Source of the DNA: Boswellia sacra
Taxonomy: Eukaryota; Streptophyta; Magnoliopsida; Sapindales; Burseraceae
Direction of reading: 5' to 3'
Length of the DNA stretch: 64,000 nucleotides
Assembly: GCA_013180625.2 (NCBI GenBank)
Contig: SNVD02014879.1
Coordinates: 1 to 64,000 of the forward strand
The notes under the pieces were generated by a model that saw only the letters and a program-made list of their open reading frames with translations, did not search any database and had not been told where the DNA came from. Below are positions 23,171-34,450 of the stretch, piece by piece. How positions within the stretch are numbered: position 1 is the stretch's first letter; each line of letters opens with the position of its first letter. The position numbers and the translations under genes are program-made.

Positions 23171-25020
23171 GGCACATCCAAAAAAAAAAATGTGTGGGTT
23201 GTTGAAAAGTTTTTAAGAAAATTTGGTAAACCTTGGCAATACAAGGGATTTTATTAATTAAAGAAAATACAACTAGTTAGGGGAGACATATAAAATATTA
23301 TCTTATAATAAATACGAATTAGAAAAAGAGATAAAACAGATTGAGGTAACTATTATAAGAAAAAAAATCTTATTTGTAATAGGGATTGATGAAATAGGAA
23401 ATTATTATTTTAATAATTAAAAGAGGAGGAAAAATTTTTTGAAGCTATTATAAGATGAGTATAATTTAAAAAGTCTAGCATGACTTAGAAAGTGTAAAGT
23501 TATTTATGAGAGTATATATAAATTTAGAAAATAAATTATATATAAATTTGTTCTAAAGTTGGTGGGATGGGCTGTTAAATGAAAAATAAATTAGAGTTAG
23601 AATGAAATACAACCAAGTTTGTTGAAACGCTTTTTGTCTTCCGTAATAAACTCAACCCATGCTTCACAACCTCCTCCTTCCGCCTCTATTAAAGTGTACA
23701 ATTATTTGATGACCATGTATCTACAAGACACATTCAGGGGAGCTTAAAGTATATTATAAGAATTTTTTATTAGATTTATATATGTGCACTCACGTTGAGA
23801 GTTAAGATGTAAATTCCAACTCATATGGTTCATATTTCTTTGCATAATAATTGAATTGAATTTGATCTTGTAATAAAATTTGTTTATTAAGATGGGAAAA
23901 TTTTCCAGAAATGCAATAACAGTCTTTGAATTAGTTAAGAAGTTTAGGGGAAAAGCAAAATAAAAAGTGGACTGTATAGATCAATTGAACTGATCACTAG
24001 TTAATATATACAATAAGATGTGTCCATAGTACAGCAAGAGATGCTAATCTTTCCATGCAGGAATTAAACATAAAATTAATCATGTAGAGTGTGGAAAGAT
24101 TGATGAGAGAGTTGATCCTGTGAAAGAGGTGATCAACTAGTCCAGTCATTATGTTCCGATGGAGGGTGTGGAGATATTTGTTATGGGGCTTCCTTTAACC
24201 AACGTTAATGGCTCACTGCGACCCAAGAAAAAAGACAATGCTCTATTATTGACATGGAGAAGGAAAACCAACGAAGTTTGTATAATATTGTTAAAAATTA
24301 GCACATAATTAAATCAATGGATGTGATATAAAATATTAAAATAAATAAATAAAAGTAAATGGTATGTGTATATATATATTTACAGGACTTGCCAACTTCA
24401 ATTCATTTTATGTCAAATATTAAGAATTTTGTAATTTGTGAAGTTTATTATGTATTAAATTAAGTTCGATATTCTTTTGTAGCTCTTGATTTTTAAATGT
24501 AAGGTTTAAAACTTTTCAAGTTTCCAACACAATTGTAGATATCATATATGCATAGTGGAGCATTATTTAGTGGGAAAAGTCAAATTTTTTTTTTGGAAGC
24601 TTTTAAAATGAGGAGAAAATACATGTACCTTATAACACTGCAATCGTGGTTGAGTTTAGACCATATTAATTGAACGATAGAGAGAAGCACAACTTGCCTT
24701 TATGGTCCCATCGTGTCTGATGCATAATTGTGGGATACTGGGATAGGAAAATGACTCCACAACAATAGCAAAGGTAGCAGTACGTTCACCCTAGATCGCG
24801 ATGACATCAAATCCACAATTTAATCAAAAGAAAGCTTTGGCCAACAAGATGGAACTCCTCAAGTGTAAGCCTGGCCTAACATAAAGATAAATATGTTGTA
24901 AAAATTCTTCAACATTTGTGCAAAATATTACAGAAAGTCAACTACGTATATGAAAAATACCAAGTTTCAACAAAGTAATTGTACTCCATTGAAATATAAA
25001 ACCAACGAAGTACAAATAGA
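23171..25020. other. Intergenic DNA
   Basis: AT-rich; 23210-24180 matches 1860-2830. It contains a copy of the dispersed flank repeat (23930-24180) and a diverged copy of the 195-bp repeat (24520-24665). No gene seen. Confidence 0.45.
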
Positions 25021-25432
25021 TGGACTATAGAGATCCCAGAGACACAGGCGAGTCTATAATAGGAGATCCCATGGCCAACCCTGCCATGGGTCTGCCCATC
25101 AAGCTCTATCCTAGGAAAAATATATAGAAAGATAAATTAATATGGACTAGTTATATATTATTATCTTCATCAAGAAATTATGTTCTTCTGAGTTCTTAAT
25201 ATCTTTTCAAGCTTCATTTCGGATTAATTAGTATAACCATATTATATATATAGAAGTATCATATTTGTTAAGCATATGCACAAACTAAAAGTTTCAGAAC
25301 AGAAGGTCCTTCACATAGTAGCAAAGGATTAACTTTGAAATTTCATTTTAGGATAAAAACATGAAGACATTCTTGAATAATTAGATACAACACCTCTCTT
25401 TCCCTTTTTTATTATAAATAACATAAAGAAAA

Positions 25433-25634
25433 TCAACACAAAGTAGACTCGGTATAATATATATTAAGTACGAGGTCATTACAGCAACATTCTTTCTTAT
25501 AAAGTGTCAAGTTAGTCATATATAATATGAAATTGAAGTAACAGCCGAGCATGTTTGCTATGTGTATTACGAAGGAAGAAGGAGAGACAAGGCTTACTTC
25601 CACACTTGAAGTTGCGAGGAATAGGCCTTCCACA
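25433..25634 (-). pseudogene. nsLTP-like pseudogene, 3' part
   Basis: On the minus strand, directly after the copia target site, the sequence reads RPIPRNFKCGS (about 25598-25634), the C-terminal signature of plant non-specific lipid-transfer proteins, followed by GTAAGC, a plausible intron donor. It continues the fragment at 30901-31091 in frame across the insertion once the duplicated target CCACA is counted once. Downstream frame to 25433 is probably intron. Confidence 0.6.
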
Positions 25635-25984
25635 TCTTGGGATGTGATGAACCCTTAGAACAATATCTGGGAGAAAAATAACTCTTATCCACCGAGAAAA
25701 ATGAAAATATAAGAATTGTACAAAAACTCTCCTTACTCCTATCTTGGAGCTCTCTGGCTCTCTTACTCCTAAAACTCTCTGGTTTTTAGATGATAATAAA
25801 CTCTGTAGAATCGTCCTCTATTTATAGGAGAATTCTGCCTCAAATTTAAACAAGTTAGGTGAAGTTTGGTCACGTAACATTAGGTGGAGGGTTGGCCACC
25901 TAACATTCACATGGGAGGTGCCTACCTTCACATTGGGTGGGGGGGGGGGGGGGGGGGGGGGGGTGTGAGAAGATTGCACCAGCA
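25635..25984 (-). repeat. Copia 3' LTR
   Basis: About 350 bp, beginning TGCTGGTGCA on the minus strand. The last dinucleotide has mutated (plus-strand left end TCTTGGG instead of TGTTGGG). TATAAATAG box at 25818-25826. A run of 25 G on the plus strand (25939-25963) is absent from the 5' LTR. Confidence 0.9.
25939..25963 (+). repeat. Poly-G tract (25 G)
   Basis: Homopolymer inside the 3' LTR, replacing the GGGAGGG of the 5' LTR. Confidence 0.9.
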
Positions 25985-26001
25985 ATCTTCTTCCCCATTC
26001 C
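25985..26001 (-). other. Copia polypurine tract
   Basis: Minus strand reads GGAATGGGGAAGAAGAT immediately before the 3' LTR start TGCTGG, as expected for plus-strand priming. Confidence 0.8.
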
Positions 26002-26221
26002 ATGTGAAAGGAAATAACCATAAAGATAATCAGACAGCCTCTAATCCAATTATGTCTCTGCATAGCTCTAGCTTGTTTCTTGTGACTCCCTTTGTCAGCA
26101 TGTCTGTAGGATTCTCCTTAGTATGGATCACTAGTTTCAATAGTTGTTTATCCATCACCTCATGTATCCAATGATAGCGAATGTCAATGCTTCGTTCGAG
26201 AATGATACACTGAATTCTTGC

Positions 26222-29200
26222 TCAAATCCAGAGCACTTTGACCATCACAGTGTATTTTGTATTCTTTTTGTTTGATGCTAAGTTCTTGGAGAAAAGGCTT
26301 CCACCACAATATTTCCTTGCGGTAATATTTTCAGCTTCTGTTGTGGATAGCGCAACACATTTGTACAGTTTTAACTGCCAGGACACAGCTCCGCCTGCAA
26401 AAGTGTAAACAAAACCTGACGTAGATTTTCTACTGTCAGAATCTTTGGCCATATCTGAATCTGTATAGCCTTCTAAGACGGGATCAACTCCTCCGTAACA
26501 CAAGCATATCTTCGAAGTACCTTTCTGGTATCTGAGAATCTACTTGACTGCCTCCCAATGTTCTTTCCCTAGGTTGAAAAGAAACATGCTCACTACTTCT
26601 ATAGCATGAGCAATATCCGGCCTTGTATACACCATGGCATACATTAACTTCCATAGCAGAAGAATAGGGTACTGACATCATGTCCTCTATCTCTTTCTTG
26701 GATGAGGGACATGATCTTTTACTCAGCTTGAAGTGATTAGCCATGGCACACTAACTGGCTTAGCACCATCCATGTTGAACTTTTGAATCACACGTTCAAC
26801 ATATTTTTCTTGAGATAACCATAACTTCTGTATTTTTCTATCTCGATGGATATGTATCCCTAAGATTTACTGAGCTGGTCCTAAATCCTTCATATCGAAG
26901 GTTGTTGAAAGCTCATTCTTCAGTTGCTTTATTTTTGTTGTATCCTTATCGACGATCAGCATGTCATCCACATATAACATAAGTGCAACAAAATCTCCAC
27001 CTGGAAGTTTTTGAAAAGGGACACACTGATCTGCAGCGGTCCTTTTGTAACCATGACTTACCATGAAGGAGTCAAACTTCTTGTACCATTGCCTTGGTGC
27101 TTGCTTAAGACCATGAAGGAGTCAAGCTCTTTTTCAGCTTGCACACAAGGTTTTCTTTCCCTTGAACCTCGAATCCTTCTAGCTGCTTCATATAGATTTC
27201 TTCATACAAGTCTCCATGAAGAAATGCTGTCTTCACATCTATTTGTTCAAGATCTAAATCTAGACTTGCGGTCAACCCGAGCATGACGTGGATTAAGGAC
27301 ATCTTTACAATCGGTGAGAAGATTTCATTGAAGTCAATTCCTTTCTTCTGAAGAAATCCTTTTACTACCAACCGGGCTTTATGCTTCATCACCTTTCCTG
27401 TTCCATCTTTCTTGAGCTTGAACACCCACTTATTCCTCAGTGCTTTCTTTTTGTCAGATAGCTCAACCAGTTCATAGGTTTTATTCTTCTCCAGATAAAT
27501 CATCCCATCTTGCATTGCATGTAGCCAACATTCTTTTTCTGGATGAGATAAGGCTTTACGAAAGCTTTTTGGCTCCCCTTCATCAGGAAGTAGTGCATAT
27601 TCTAATTTTGGATATTTTCTCAACAGAATCCGACCTCGTTTAGATCGTCTTAGCTGAGGTTCTTCATTTTCAGGAGGTACAGTAGCTTCTACAGGTGATT
27701 GTGGCTCCCCCAGCTCAGCAATCTCTTCATTTTCCTCCTTCTATCTACTTTTGGAACTTTTTATGGCACCTCATCATTTTCTATGGTATTCGATGCTGGG
27801 GCAAAATCTGCAACAATATCTGGGGCACTACTAGTGGGATTTTTAGATATTGTTGGCTTTTTAGTGTCTTCAAGTGTTTGGTCTTCATGGAACACCACAT
27901 CTTTGCTTCGGATGACTTTCTTTTCCTTTGAGTCCCATAATTTGTATCCAAATTCTTCATCTCCATAACCAATGAAGACACATGGGACAGTCCTTGCATC
28001 GAGCTTCTATCTGAGCTCCTTGGAAACATGTGCGAAGGCCAGACAACCAAACACTTTTAAATGATTGTAGGAGGGCTTTTTATTAGACCACACTTTCTCT
28101 GAAATCTCGAAATTTAGTGGCATCGATGGTGATCTGTTGGTTAAATAATAGGCGATACGAACAGCCTCTCCCCAGAATGACTTGGGCAACTTAGCCATTT
28201 TGAGCATGCTCTTGACCCATTTCATGATAGTTTGGTTCATCCTTTTGGCCACTCCATTGTGCTGTGGTGTACGTGGGACAGTTCTTTCATGACGAATGTC
28301 GTATTTCTTACAATAAGCATTGAAGTCTCTTGAGGTATACTCACCTCTATTATCTGATCAGAGGCATTTTAACTTCTTACCTCTTTCACGTTCTACCATG
28401 GCGTGAAACAGCTTGAAGTTCTCCAAAACTTGATCCTTTGTCTTGAGGAAATAAACCCACACCTTTCAAGAGGCATCATCAATAAAGGTCAAGAAATACC
28501 TGTTGTCGCCTAGGGTCTCGACTTCAAAGGGTCAACATACATCAGAGTGTACTAGCTCCAACAACTCTGATTTCTTCACTAATGAGGAGCTGAATGACAC
28601 CCTCCATTGTTTATCGTACAAGCAATAGTTGCAAGGATAAGATGCTACATCCTTAGAAATGGTAATCAACTCCTTCTTCTCAAGGATTGACAAACCCTTC
28701 TCAATCATGTGACCGAGCCTTTTATGCCACAAATCCTGAGAGATCATGTGTTCTGCTACATTAAGGTTTTCTCTGTCTATCTTTACATGAGTCCTGTAAA
28801 GATTATCACATAGTTTTCCTTGAGCAACCACCATGACCCCCTTCATCATCTTCCATGTACCATTGGTGAAACAGCTCATATAGCCTTGCTGATCAAAAGC
28901 TTTTACAGAGAGCAAGTTAAGTCAAAGATCTAGAAACGTCCTTCAAGCTTATTATACATTCGACGTTCGTTTGGAATTGAACATAGCCAATTCCCATAAT
29001 TTTGGCGGTGTTATTATTTTTCATCTTCACTATATCAAAGTCTTCTGCTTTGTATTTGATGAGGATCTCTTTGCAAGGAGTAACGTGGCAAGAAGCTGTT
29101 GTGTCTATCACTCATTTCACTCATTAGTCTACTGTGTGGAAGCATATCTCTTCTGCACAAATGGCCACATCTTTTACAACTGTAACTCCTAGTTCTCTAC

Positions 29201-29953
29201 TGCTCTCCTGGTTTTTCTTCTGTAAACTGCAGTAATTTTTCTTTCAATAGCCCTCTTTACCACAGTGATAGATTTATACATGGGTCTCCGCCCATCTGTC
29301 GACTTACCCCTTATGTCTGTCGACTTGCCTCTGCTTTTATTTCTACCTCTCTTCCAGTCTTGATCCTCTCGAGACTGTCTTCCCTGATTCTCCATGATGT
29401 ATGCTTGCTCTTGACTAGCGCCTGCATCTTTCCTTCTACCCTCGTTATTGAACAAGGCATCCTTAGCCATTGACAAGGTAAGTTTGCCACTGGGGGCTGA
29501 ATTACTGAGGGAGACCACCAACGTCTCCCATGAGTTGGGAAGAGAGTTGAGAAGTAGGAGAGCTTCTTCTTCATCTCCAAGCTGTAATTCAATTGCTGAC
29601 AGCTAATTTACCAAGTTTTGGAATATGGAAGTTTCACTCCGCAACTTCAAGTTTACAAGCCGTCTCATCAGGATGGCTTTGTTTCGTGCTGACTTGGCCT
29701 GATACATACCCTCTACTTTTGTCCAAAGAGAATATGCATCTATTTTCTAGGCTACATGGCGGAAGACGCCATGGTCAATCCATTGCCTAATCTAACCGAT
29801 ACATTTTCTATTCATCTTCTTCCACTCTGCTTCTTTTTCAGACTCAGGTCTCTACCCTTTGAACTCTATAGGATCAAATAGATCTTTACAACTAAGAAGA
29901 TCCTCCATCTTCGGCCTCCATAGTGTGTAGTTGGTAGCTGTTAGCTTAATCAT
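26222..29953 (-). pseudogene. Copia gag-pol, broken
   Basis: Domains in minus-strand order: gag from an ATG at 29953, with a decayed CCHC knuckle (YHCGKEG, about 29245-29265); protease near 29110 with DTTAS where DSGAS or DTGAS is usual; GAG-pre-integrase 28532-28915 (WHKRLGHM); integrase about 27900-28360 (SDNRGEY, PQHNGVAKRMN, FWGEAV); reverse transcriptase 26867-27623 (WVFKLKKDG, LYVDDML); RNase H 26222-26744 (STSGFV, STTEAE). At least five changes of frame and several stops separate these pieces, so no functional polyprotein is made. Confidence 0.92.
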
Positions 29954-30559
29954 GGCTCCAGATGATTTTTCTATTTTAAAAAAATTAATTGACTAAAATT
30001 GGAATTGAATTTCAAAAATCTAAACTCACCGTTGTGTCTAGAATGATCAAAAATGGTGGAATAGCCTCTTTCAATGCTCAAAAATTCCTTTTGTGCAAAG
30101 AAATATGAAGCTTGGAAATCTCAGGGACTAAACTAAAAAGTTTCAAAAAATTATGGGGTCACAACTAATTCCCAGAAATTACAAGGGTCAAATTGTAATT
30201 TTTAAAAGACAACACTGAAGTGGCAGTGGTATACACATGTCTCTGACGTGGCACTAAGCGATGCTGACATGGTGGAGAGGTGTCGATGACGTGGCGGCTG
30301 ACGTGGTCGTCTTCAACCTCTAGCGTGTGTGTAGCGCGTGAAGCCCACGCGCAGTTTAGACAGCCAGCACGTGCCCGATCTATGGTTGTTGTTTTCGTCG
30401 TTGAAAAATTGCAGCGTGCTCTTCTCGATGTCAGGAACACGGTGCACTCTTCAAAATTTAAATTTGAGTACTTTCAAAAAATTCAAAATTTTTGAAAAAC
30501 AGGGGACAATTTTCTCTGCTTTCTCTCTCTGTTCTGGCACCCCAGGAGCTCAATTGGGT

Positions 30560-30571
30560 TCTGATATCACT
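30560..30571 (-). other. Copia primer-binding site
   Basis: Minus strand after the 5' LTR end CCCAACA reads AGTGATATCAGAACC. It matches the usual TGGTATCAGAGC complement of initiator-Met tRNA with two mismatches. Confidence 0.7.
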
Positions 30572-30900
30572 TGTTGGGATGTGATGAGCCCTCAGAACAA
30601 TATTTGAGAGAAAATTAACTCTTATTCACAGAGAAAAATGAAAATACAAGAATTATACAAAAACTCCCCTCACTCTCTATCTTGGAGCTCTTTGGCTCTC
30701 TTACTCCTAAAATTCTCTGGTTGTTGGATGATAATAAACTCTGCAGAACCGTCCTCTATTTATAGGAGAATTCGACCTCAAATTTCAAGTCACCTAACAT
30801 TAGGTGAAGTTTGGTTACCTAACATTAGGTGGAGGGTTGGCCACCTAACATTCACATGGGAGGTGCCTACCTTCACATGGGAGGGAAGACTGCACCAGCA
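30572..30900 (-). repeat. Copia 5' LTR
   Basis: About 329 bp, plus-strand ends TGTTGGG and CCAGCA. TATAAATAG at 30756-30764 on the minus strand is the likely promoter box. Confidence 0.9.
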
Positions 30901-31091
30901 CCACAACCTTCAATTTGCTTAATTGTACGTTGAAGTTGGCAATGACTAGGAGAAGGGCTTCGGCCGAATACAACTGCCCTACATGCATTAACCAGAAGCC
31001 TCTTCTCCTGATCACATTGGCTAGGACTCAAGTCTCCTTTCACCACTGGAATCTCCCACATACTCGCAAGCACAAGCACCAATACCACCAC
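30901..31091 (-). pseudogene. nsLTP-like pseudogene, 5' part
   Basis: Minus-strand frame opens with hydrophobic VLVLASMWEIPVVKG, like the end of a signal peptide, then SQCDQEKRLLVNAC and RSPSPSHC, then IKQIEGCG. This is the plant non-specific lipid-transfer fold signature, but compared with the usual eight-cysteine pattern it jumps from the third cysteine to the seventh: about 28 residues carrying C4-C6 are missing. There is no in-frame ATG at the start of the signal peptide (the first is Met at 31061). With the copia insertion downstream, this is a pseudogene. Identification rests on remembered family motifs. Confidence 0.65.
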
Positions 31092-31859
31092 TGCAGCACA
31101 TCAAAATGAGCTCGCCCTCATTTTTATTTAAACTGATATCTTCTTTTTTTGTTTCAATCTTTTCTTGGTTTGGTCCATCCAACTCTCGGCTCCAACCCCT
31201 TTCTATAGATGTCACGTAGGAAAGCATAAGCATTAGTCTTTCTATATCATCATTATTATAATAGGTCTATTCAAAGGCCAATATGAAATGTACCCATAGC
31301 AATTGACTCCTTTGTGTAGTGGACGATAGAGATGAATTGAACTGACTAGTTGATACGTTCAATAAGATGGGTCCATATTACAGCAAGAGATGCAAATCTT
31401 TCCATGAGAGAATTAAAAGTAAAATTAGTGGCTGTAGAATATGGAAAGATCGATGAGAGAGTTGATCCTTTGGAAGAGGTGATCAACAAGTCAGGCCATT
31501 ATATATGTTCCCATCGTGGGTGTGAAGATATTTATTATATGGTTTCCTGAACCCACGTTAACGGCTTACAGCGACCCAAGATAAAGGACAATTCTCCAAG
31601 ATAAAGCAAATTTAACTCAGTGAAATAGATAAAAATTTGAGAGGAAAAGCGAAACAGATAGTGGAAGCTGGGGATGAATTTAAGTGGTGGCCTGATGGGT
31701 TGACACAGTCAATTAAGATGGGTCCATATTACCGCAAGAGCACATAACAGTCTTCGAATTATTTAAGAAATTTAGGGGAAGAGCAAAATAGAGAGCGATA
31801 TAAATTGATGGATTGAATTGATGAATTGATATTGTCAAGATGGGGATATTAAAATAAAA
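31092..31859. other. Intergenic DNA with three flank repeats
   Basis: Copies of the dispersed flank repeat lie at about 31310-31540, 31620-31745 and 31748-31858. The first contains a 66-codon open stretch (31350-31550) ending CSHRGCEDIYY, echoed by CSHCGCEDI near 45890; this may be chance or a relic. No gene is supported. Confidence 0.4.
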
Positions 31860-32073
31860 GAGTAATGCTACTCATACAAACTATTTATACAAACTCACAT
31901 GTACAAACTGATGTGGCATCCTTATATGATCGTCACATCACCCATGTTAATTAATGTCATTTATTATTAATATATAATTATCAAATCACTGCATTTATTT
32001 ATCAAATCACATTATGCCATGTCAGTTTGTATGAGTGAATTTATATAAGTAGTTTGTAAGAGTAGCATTACTC
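31860..32073. mobile_element. MITE, 214 bp, with 9-bp target duplication
   Basis: Starts GAGTAATGCTACTC and ends GAGTAGCATTACTC-type inverse complement; terminal inverted repeats extend about 30 bp. Perfect 9-bp target duplication AAAATAAAA at 31851-31859 and 32074-32082. The paralogous flank near 3573-3590 has this site once and no insert, a natural empty site. Nine-base duplications suggest a Mutator-type transposase acted in trans. Confidence 0.88.
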
Positions 32074-32082
32074 AAAATAAAA

Positions 32083-33162
32083 TAAAATCACCATGAAGAA
32101 AAATAAAATCAGCCGGTCAAGTCATGATGTTCCCATTGCGAGTGTGGAGATTTAAAAACAAATATAAACCACAAATAATAAGAAAATCACTTCTACATTG
32201 ATATCAATTCTCCTTCCCCGAAATCTCGTTTCATCTACGCATGATTTTCATGATCAAGTCAATCAATTAGAGAATAAAAGTAATGATGAAGAAAATGTAA
32301 AAGAGAGCTATCACTTCAATAATATGGTTTTCTTGAAAACGGTAATTTAGTGACCTTTATTAGAATACATATAATAAAGACAAGCGCTTGCATACTAGAA
32401 AAAAAAAAAGTTCATATTAATGCATGTCATAATGAATTACTCAAATGACCAGGTTACGTATAACTTTTTGAAAACATTTCAATATATACAAATTAATCGA
32501 TTGATTATAAATACAGAGAAACACCTCCAAATAAATTGCAAGAAAATTATAATATATAATTTATTTAAAAAATAATAATATATTTATAATTTATGTACAA
32601 TTATTTTTTATACAGTTTGAGTTTGCAACAATATCACTGTATATGTAAAATATGGAAATAAATAAATGATATTGAATTGAATGATATGATAACTATTTGT
32701 TATTGAAATCGTTACTTTGCTCAAGTTTATGATGAAATTTTTAGTGCATTCACGTTGTTAAGTTTTGTAATGTTAATAAATTTATGTTTTTAATTCTTAA
32801 TCGTTAAATTATATAAAAAATTTTATAATAGTTAACTATTTAAGAAAATTTTCTTGTTTACAGTATATATATTCAATTACTAGACAAAAAGTTTCATATA
32901 AATACATATTATTGTAGTTAAAACTTTTTGACAACATTTTAATAAATATATATATAAATTAATTGACTGATTGTCAAGAAACACTTCCAAACATATTCTA
33001 AGAAATATGCAATTATTTCTTTAAAATAATAAGGTTGTGAGTATTGAAAAGATTGTATAGTTATTGAGAATGAGCCAACAAGATTGAACCCCTCAAGTGT
33101 TAGTTGCAATAACTCTTTCAAACATTTACGAACCATAGAAACTTAACTACATATAAAAAAAT
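32083..33162. other. Intergenic DNA
   Basis: Very AT-rich, no gene seen. 32083-32280 continues the flank repeat family (matching about 3590-3760). Confidence 0.45.
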
Positions 33163-34450
33163 GGATAATATCATAAACCACGTTTGAAGTTTAGCTAATT
33201 ATCATACGAAAAGCCTCTTATGTAAATATATCAGCGTCGTTCCTAACGTTTACGTTTAAACTTTATTCAAGTCCAGCCAATAGATTCCGTTAGATTTCAA
33301 ATTAACATTTTGGGGTATTTTAGTAAAATTACATAATTTCATATGGAATAATATCATAAACCACCCTTGAAGTTTAGCTAATTATCATGCGAAAAGCCTC
33401 TTATATAAATATATCAGCGCGGTCCCTAACGTTTGCGTTTAAGCTTCATCCAGGTCCAGCCAACAAATTCCGCTAGCTTTCAAATTAACATTTTGGGGTA
33501 TTTTAATAAAATGACATAATTTCATATCAGTAAATATAAAACTAACTCTTGAATTTTCTTTTCTAAAATCTTAATTTCATATCACACAAGCATCACCATC
33601 CATAACCACCATAGCCACTTATCACCACCATCAAATTCATTTAAATAAAAAAAAATATACGTCATAAGACTCCACCATGATAGCATCGAATTTTCCTCCA
33701 CCATCAACACCGACCATCTCAACTCAATCACAAAGTTATTAAAAAACAAAGAATCAAATATTCAAAATTAAATCCAGATTATTTCAACAATTATGTTTAA
33801 AAAAATTATGCAAAAACTCTAAAACTCAAAGCTGGCATGCTTTTCTTTCTCCTCACTAACTTCTTTAAAAATTTTCTCAACCTAAGAAAACATTCACAGA
33901 CACTACGTATTGAAATGAAACAACAAAAATAAAGACAAAAAAATTCTCAAACTGAAATTTTATAAAGAACCAGTAGCCAGCCAAAGCTATGTTTGGAGAT
34001 TGAGAGGTTAGCGTGAGAGAGGTAGTTGTGGGTGTGAAAAGGGATTGGATTTTCGGTTGCCAAAAAAAAAAGAAGAAGAAGAAAGGTTATAAAAGTAAGG
34101 GCAAAATGGTATTTTTAATTTTTTTCTCAGTTTCTACACAAACGGAATCTGTTGGCTGGACCTGGATGAAGTTTAAACGCAAACGTTAGGGACCGTGTTG
34201 ATATATTTACATAAGAGGCTTTTCGCATGATAATTGGCCAAACTTCAGGGGTAGTTTATGATATTATCCCTTTATGAATTATGTCATTTTAATAAAATAC
34301 CCCAAAACGTTAATTTGAAAGCTAACGGAATCCGTTGGCTAGACCTGGATGAAGCTTAAACTCAAACGTTAGAGACCGTATTGATATATTTACATAAGAG
34401 GTTTTCCGCATATAATTAGCTAAACTTCAGGGTGGTTTATGATATTATCC
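33163..34450. mobile_element. Fold-back (MULE-like) element with duplicated arms, 1.29 kb
   Basis: Begins GGATAATATCATAAACCAC and ends with the inverse complement. Each arm is about 180 bp and appears twice: left at 33163-33344 and 33345-33526, right at about 34138-34269 and 34271-34450, all inverted across a 610-bp centre. Flanks are TATAAAAAAAT (left) and TATAAAAAAAAT (right), a likely 10-11 bp target duplication. Long terminal repeats and this duplication length suit a non-autonomous Mutator-like element. No transposase is seen in the centre. Confidence 0.8.

Larger units (their letters stand above)
25635..30900 (-). mobile_element. Ty1/copia LTR retrotransposon, decayed
   Basis: A 5266-bp element on the minus strand with two LTRs (30572-30900 upstream, 25635-25984 downstream) and a perfect 5-bp target duplication CCACA (25630-25634, 30901-30905). 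A primer-binding site resembling initiator-Met tRNA complement and a purine tract flank the interior. Domain order gag, protease, integrase, RT, RNase H places it in copia; wording of gag and protease is close to TNT1/Tork-type elements (inference). LTRs are visibly diverged and the pol is broken, so the insertion is old. It splits an LTP-like pseudogene. Confidence 0.93.

Noticed and set aside
25884..26174. Open frame with poly-Gly at the copia LTR
   Set aside because: It is produced by the G-run and crosses the LTR end; no independent gene evidence.
27011..29192. Plus-strand frames across the copia interior
   Set aside because: Antisense to gag-pol; no recognisable domains.
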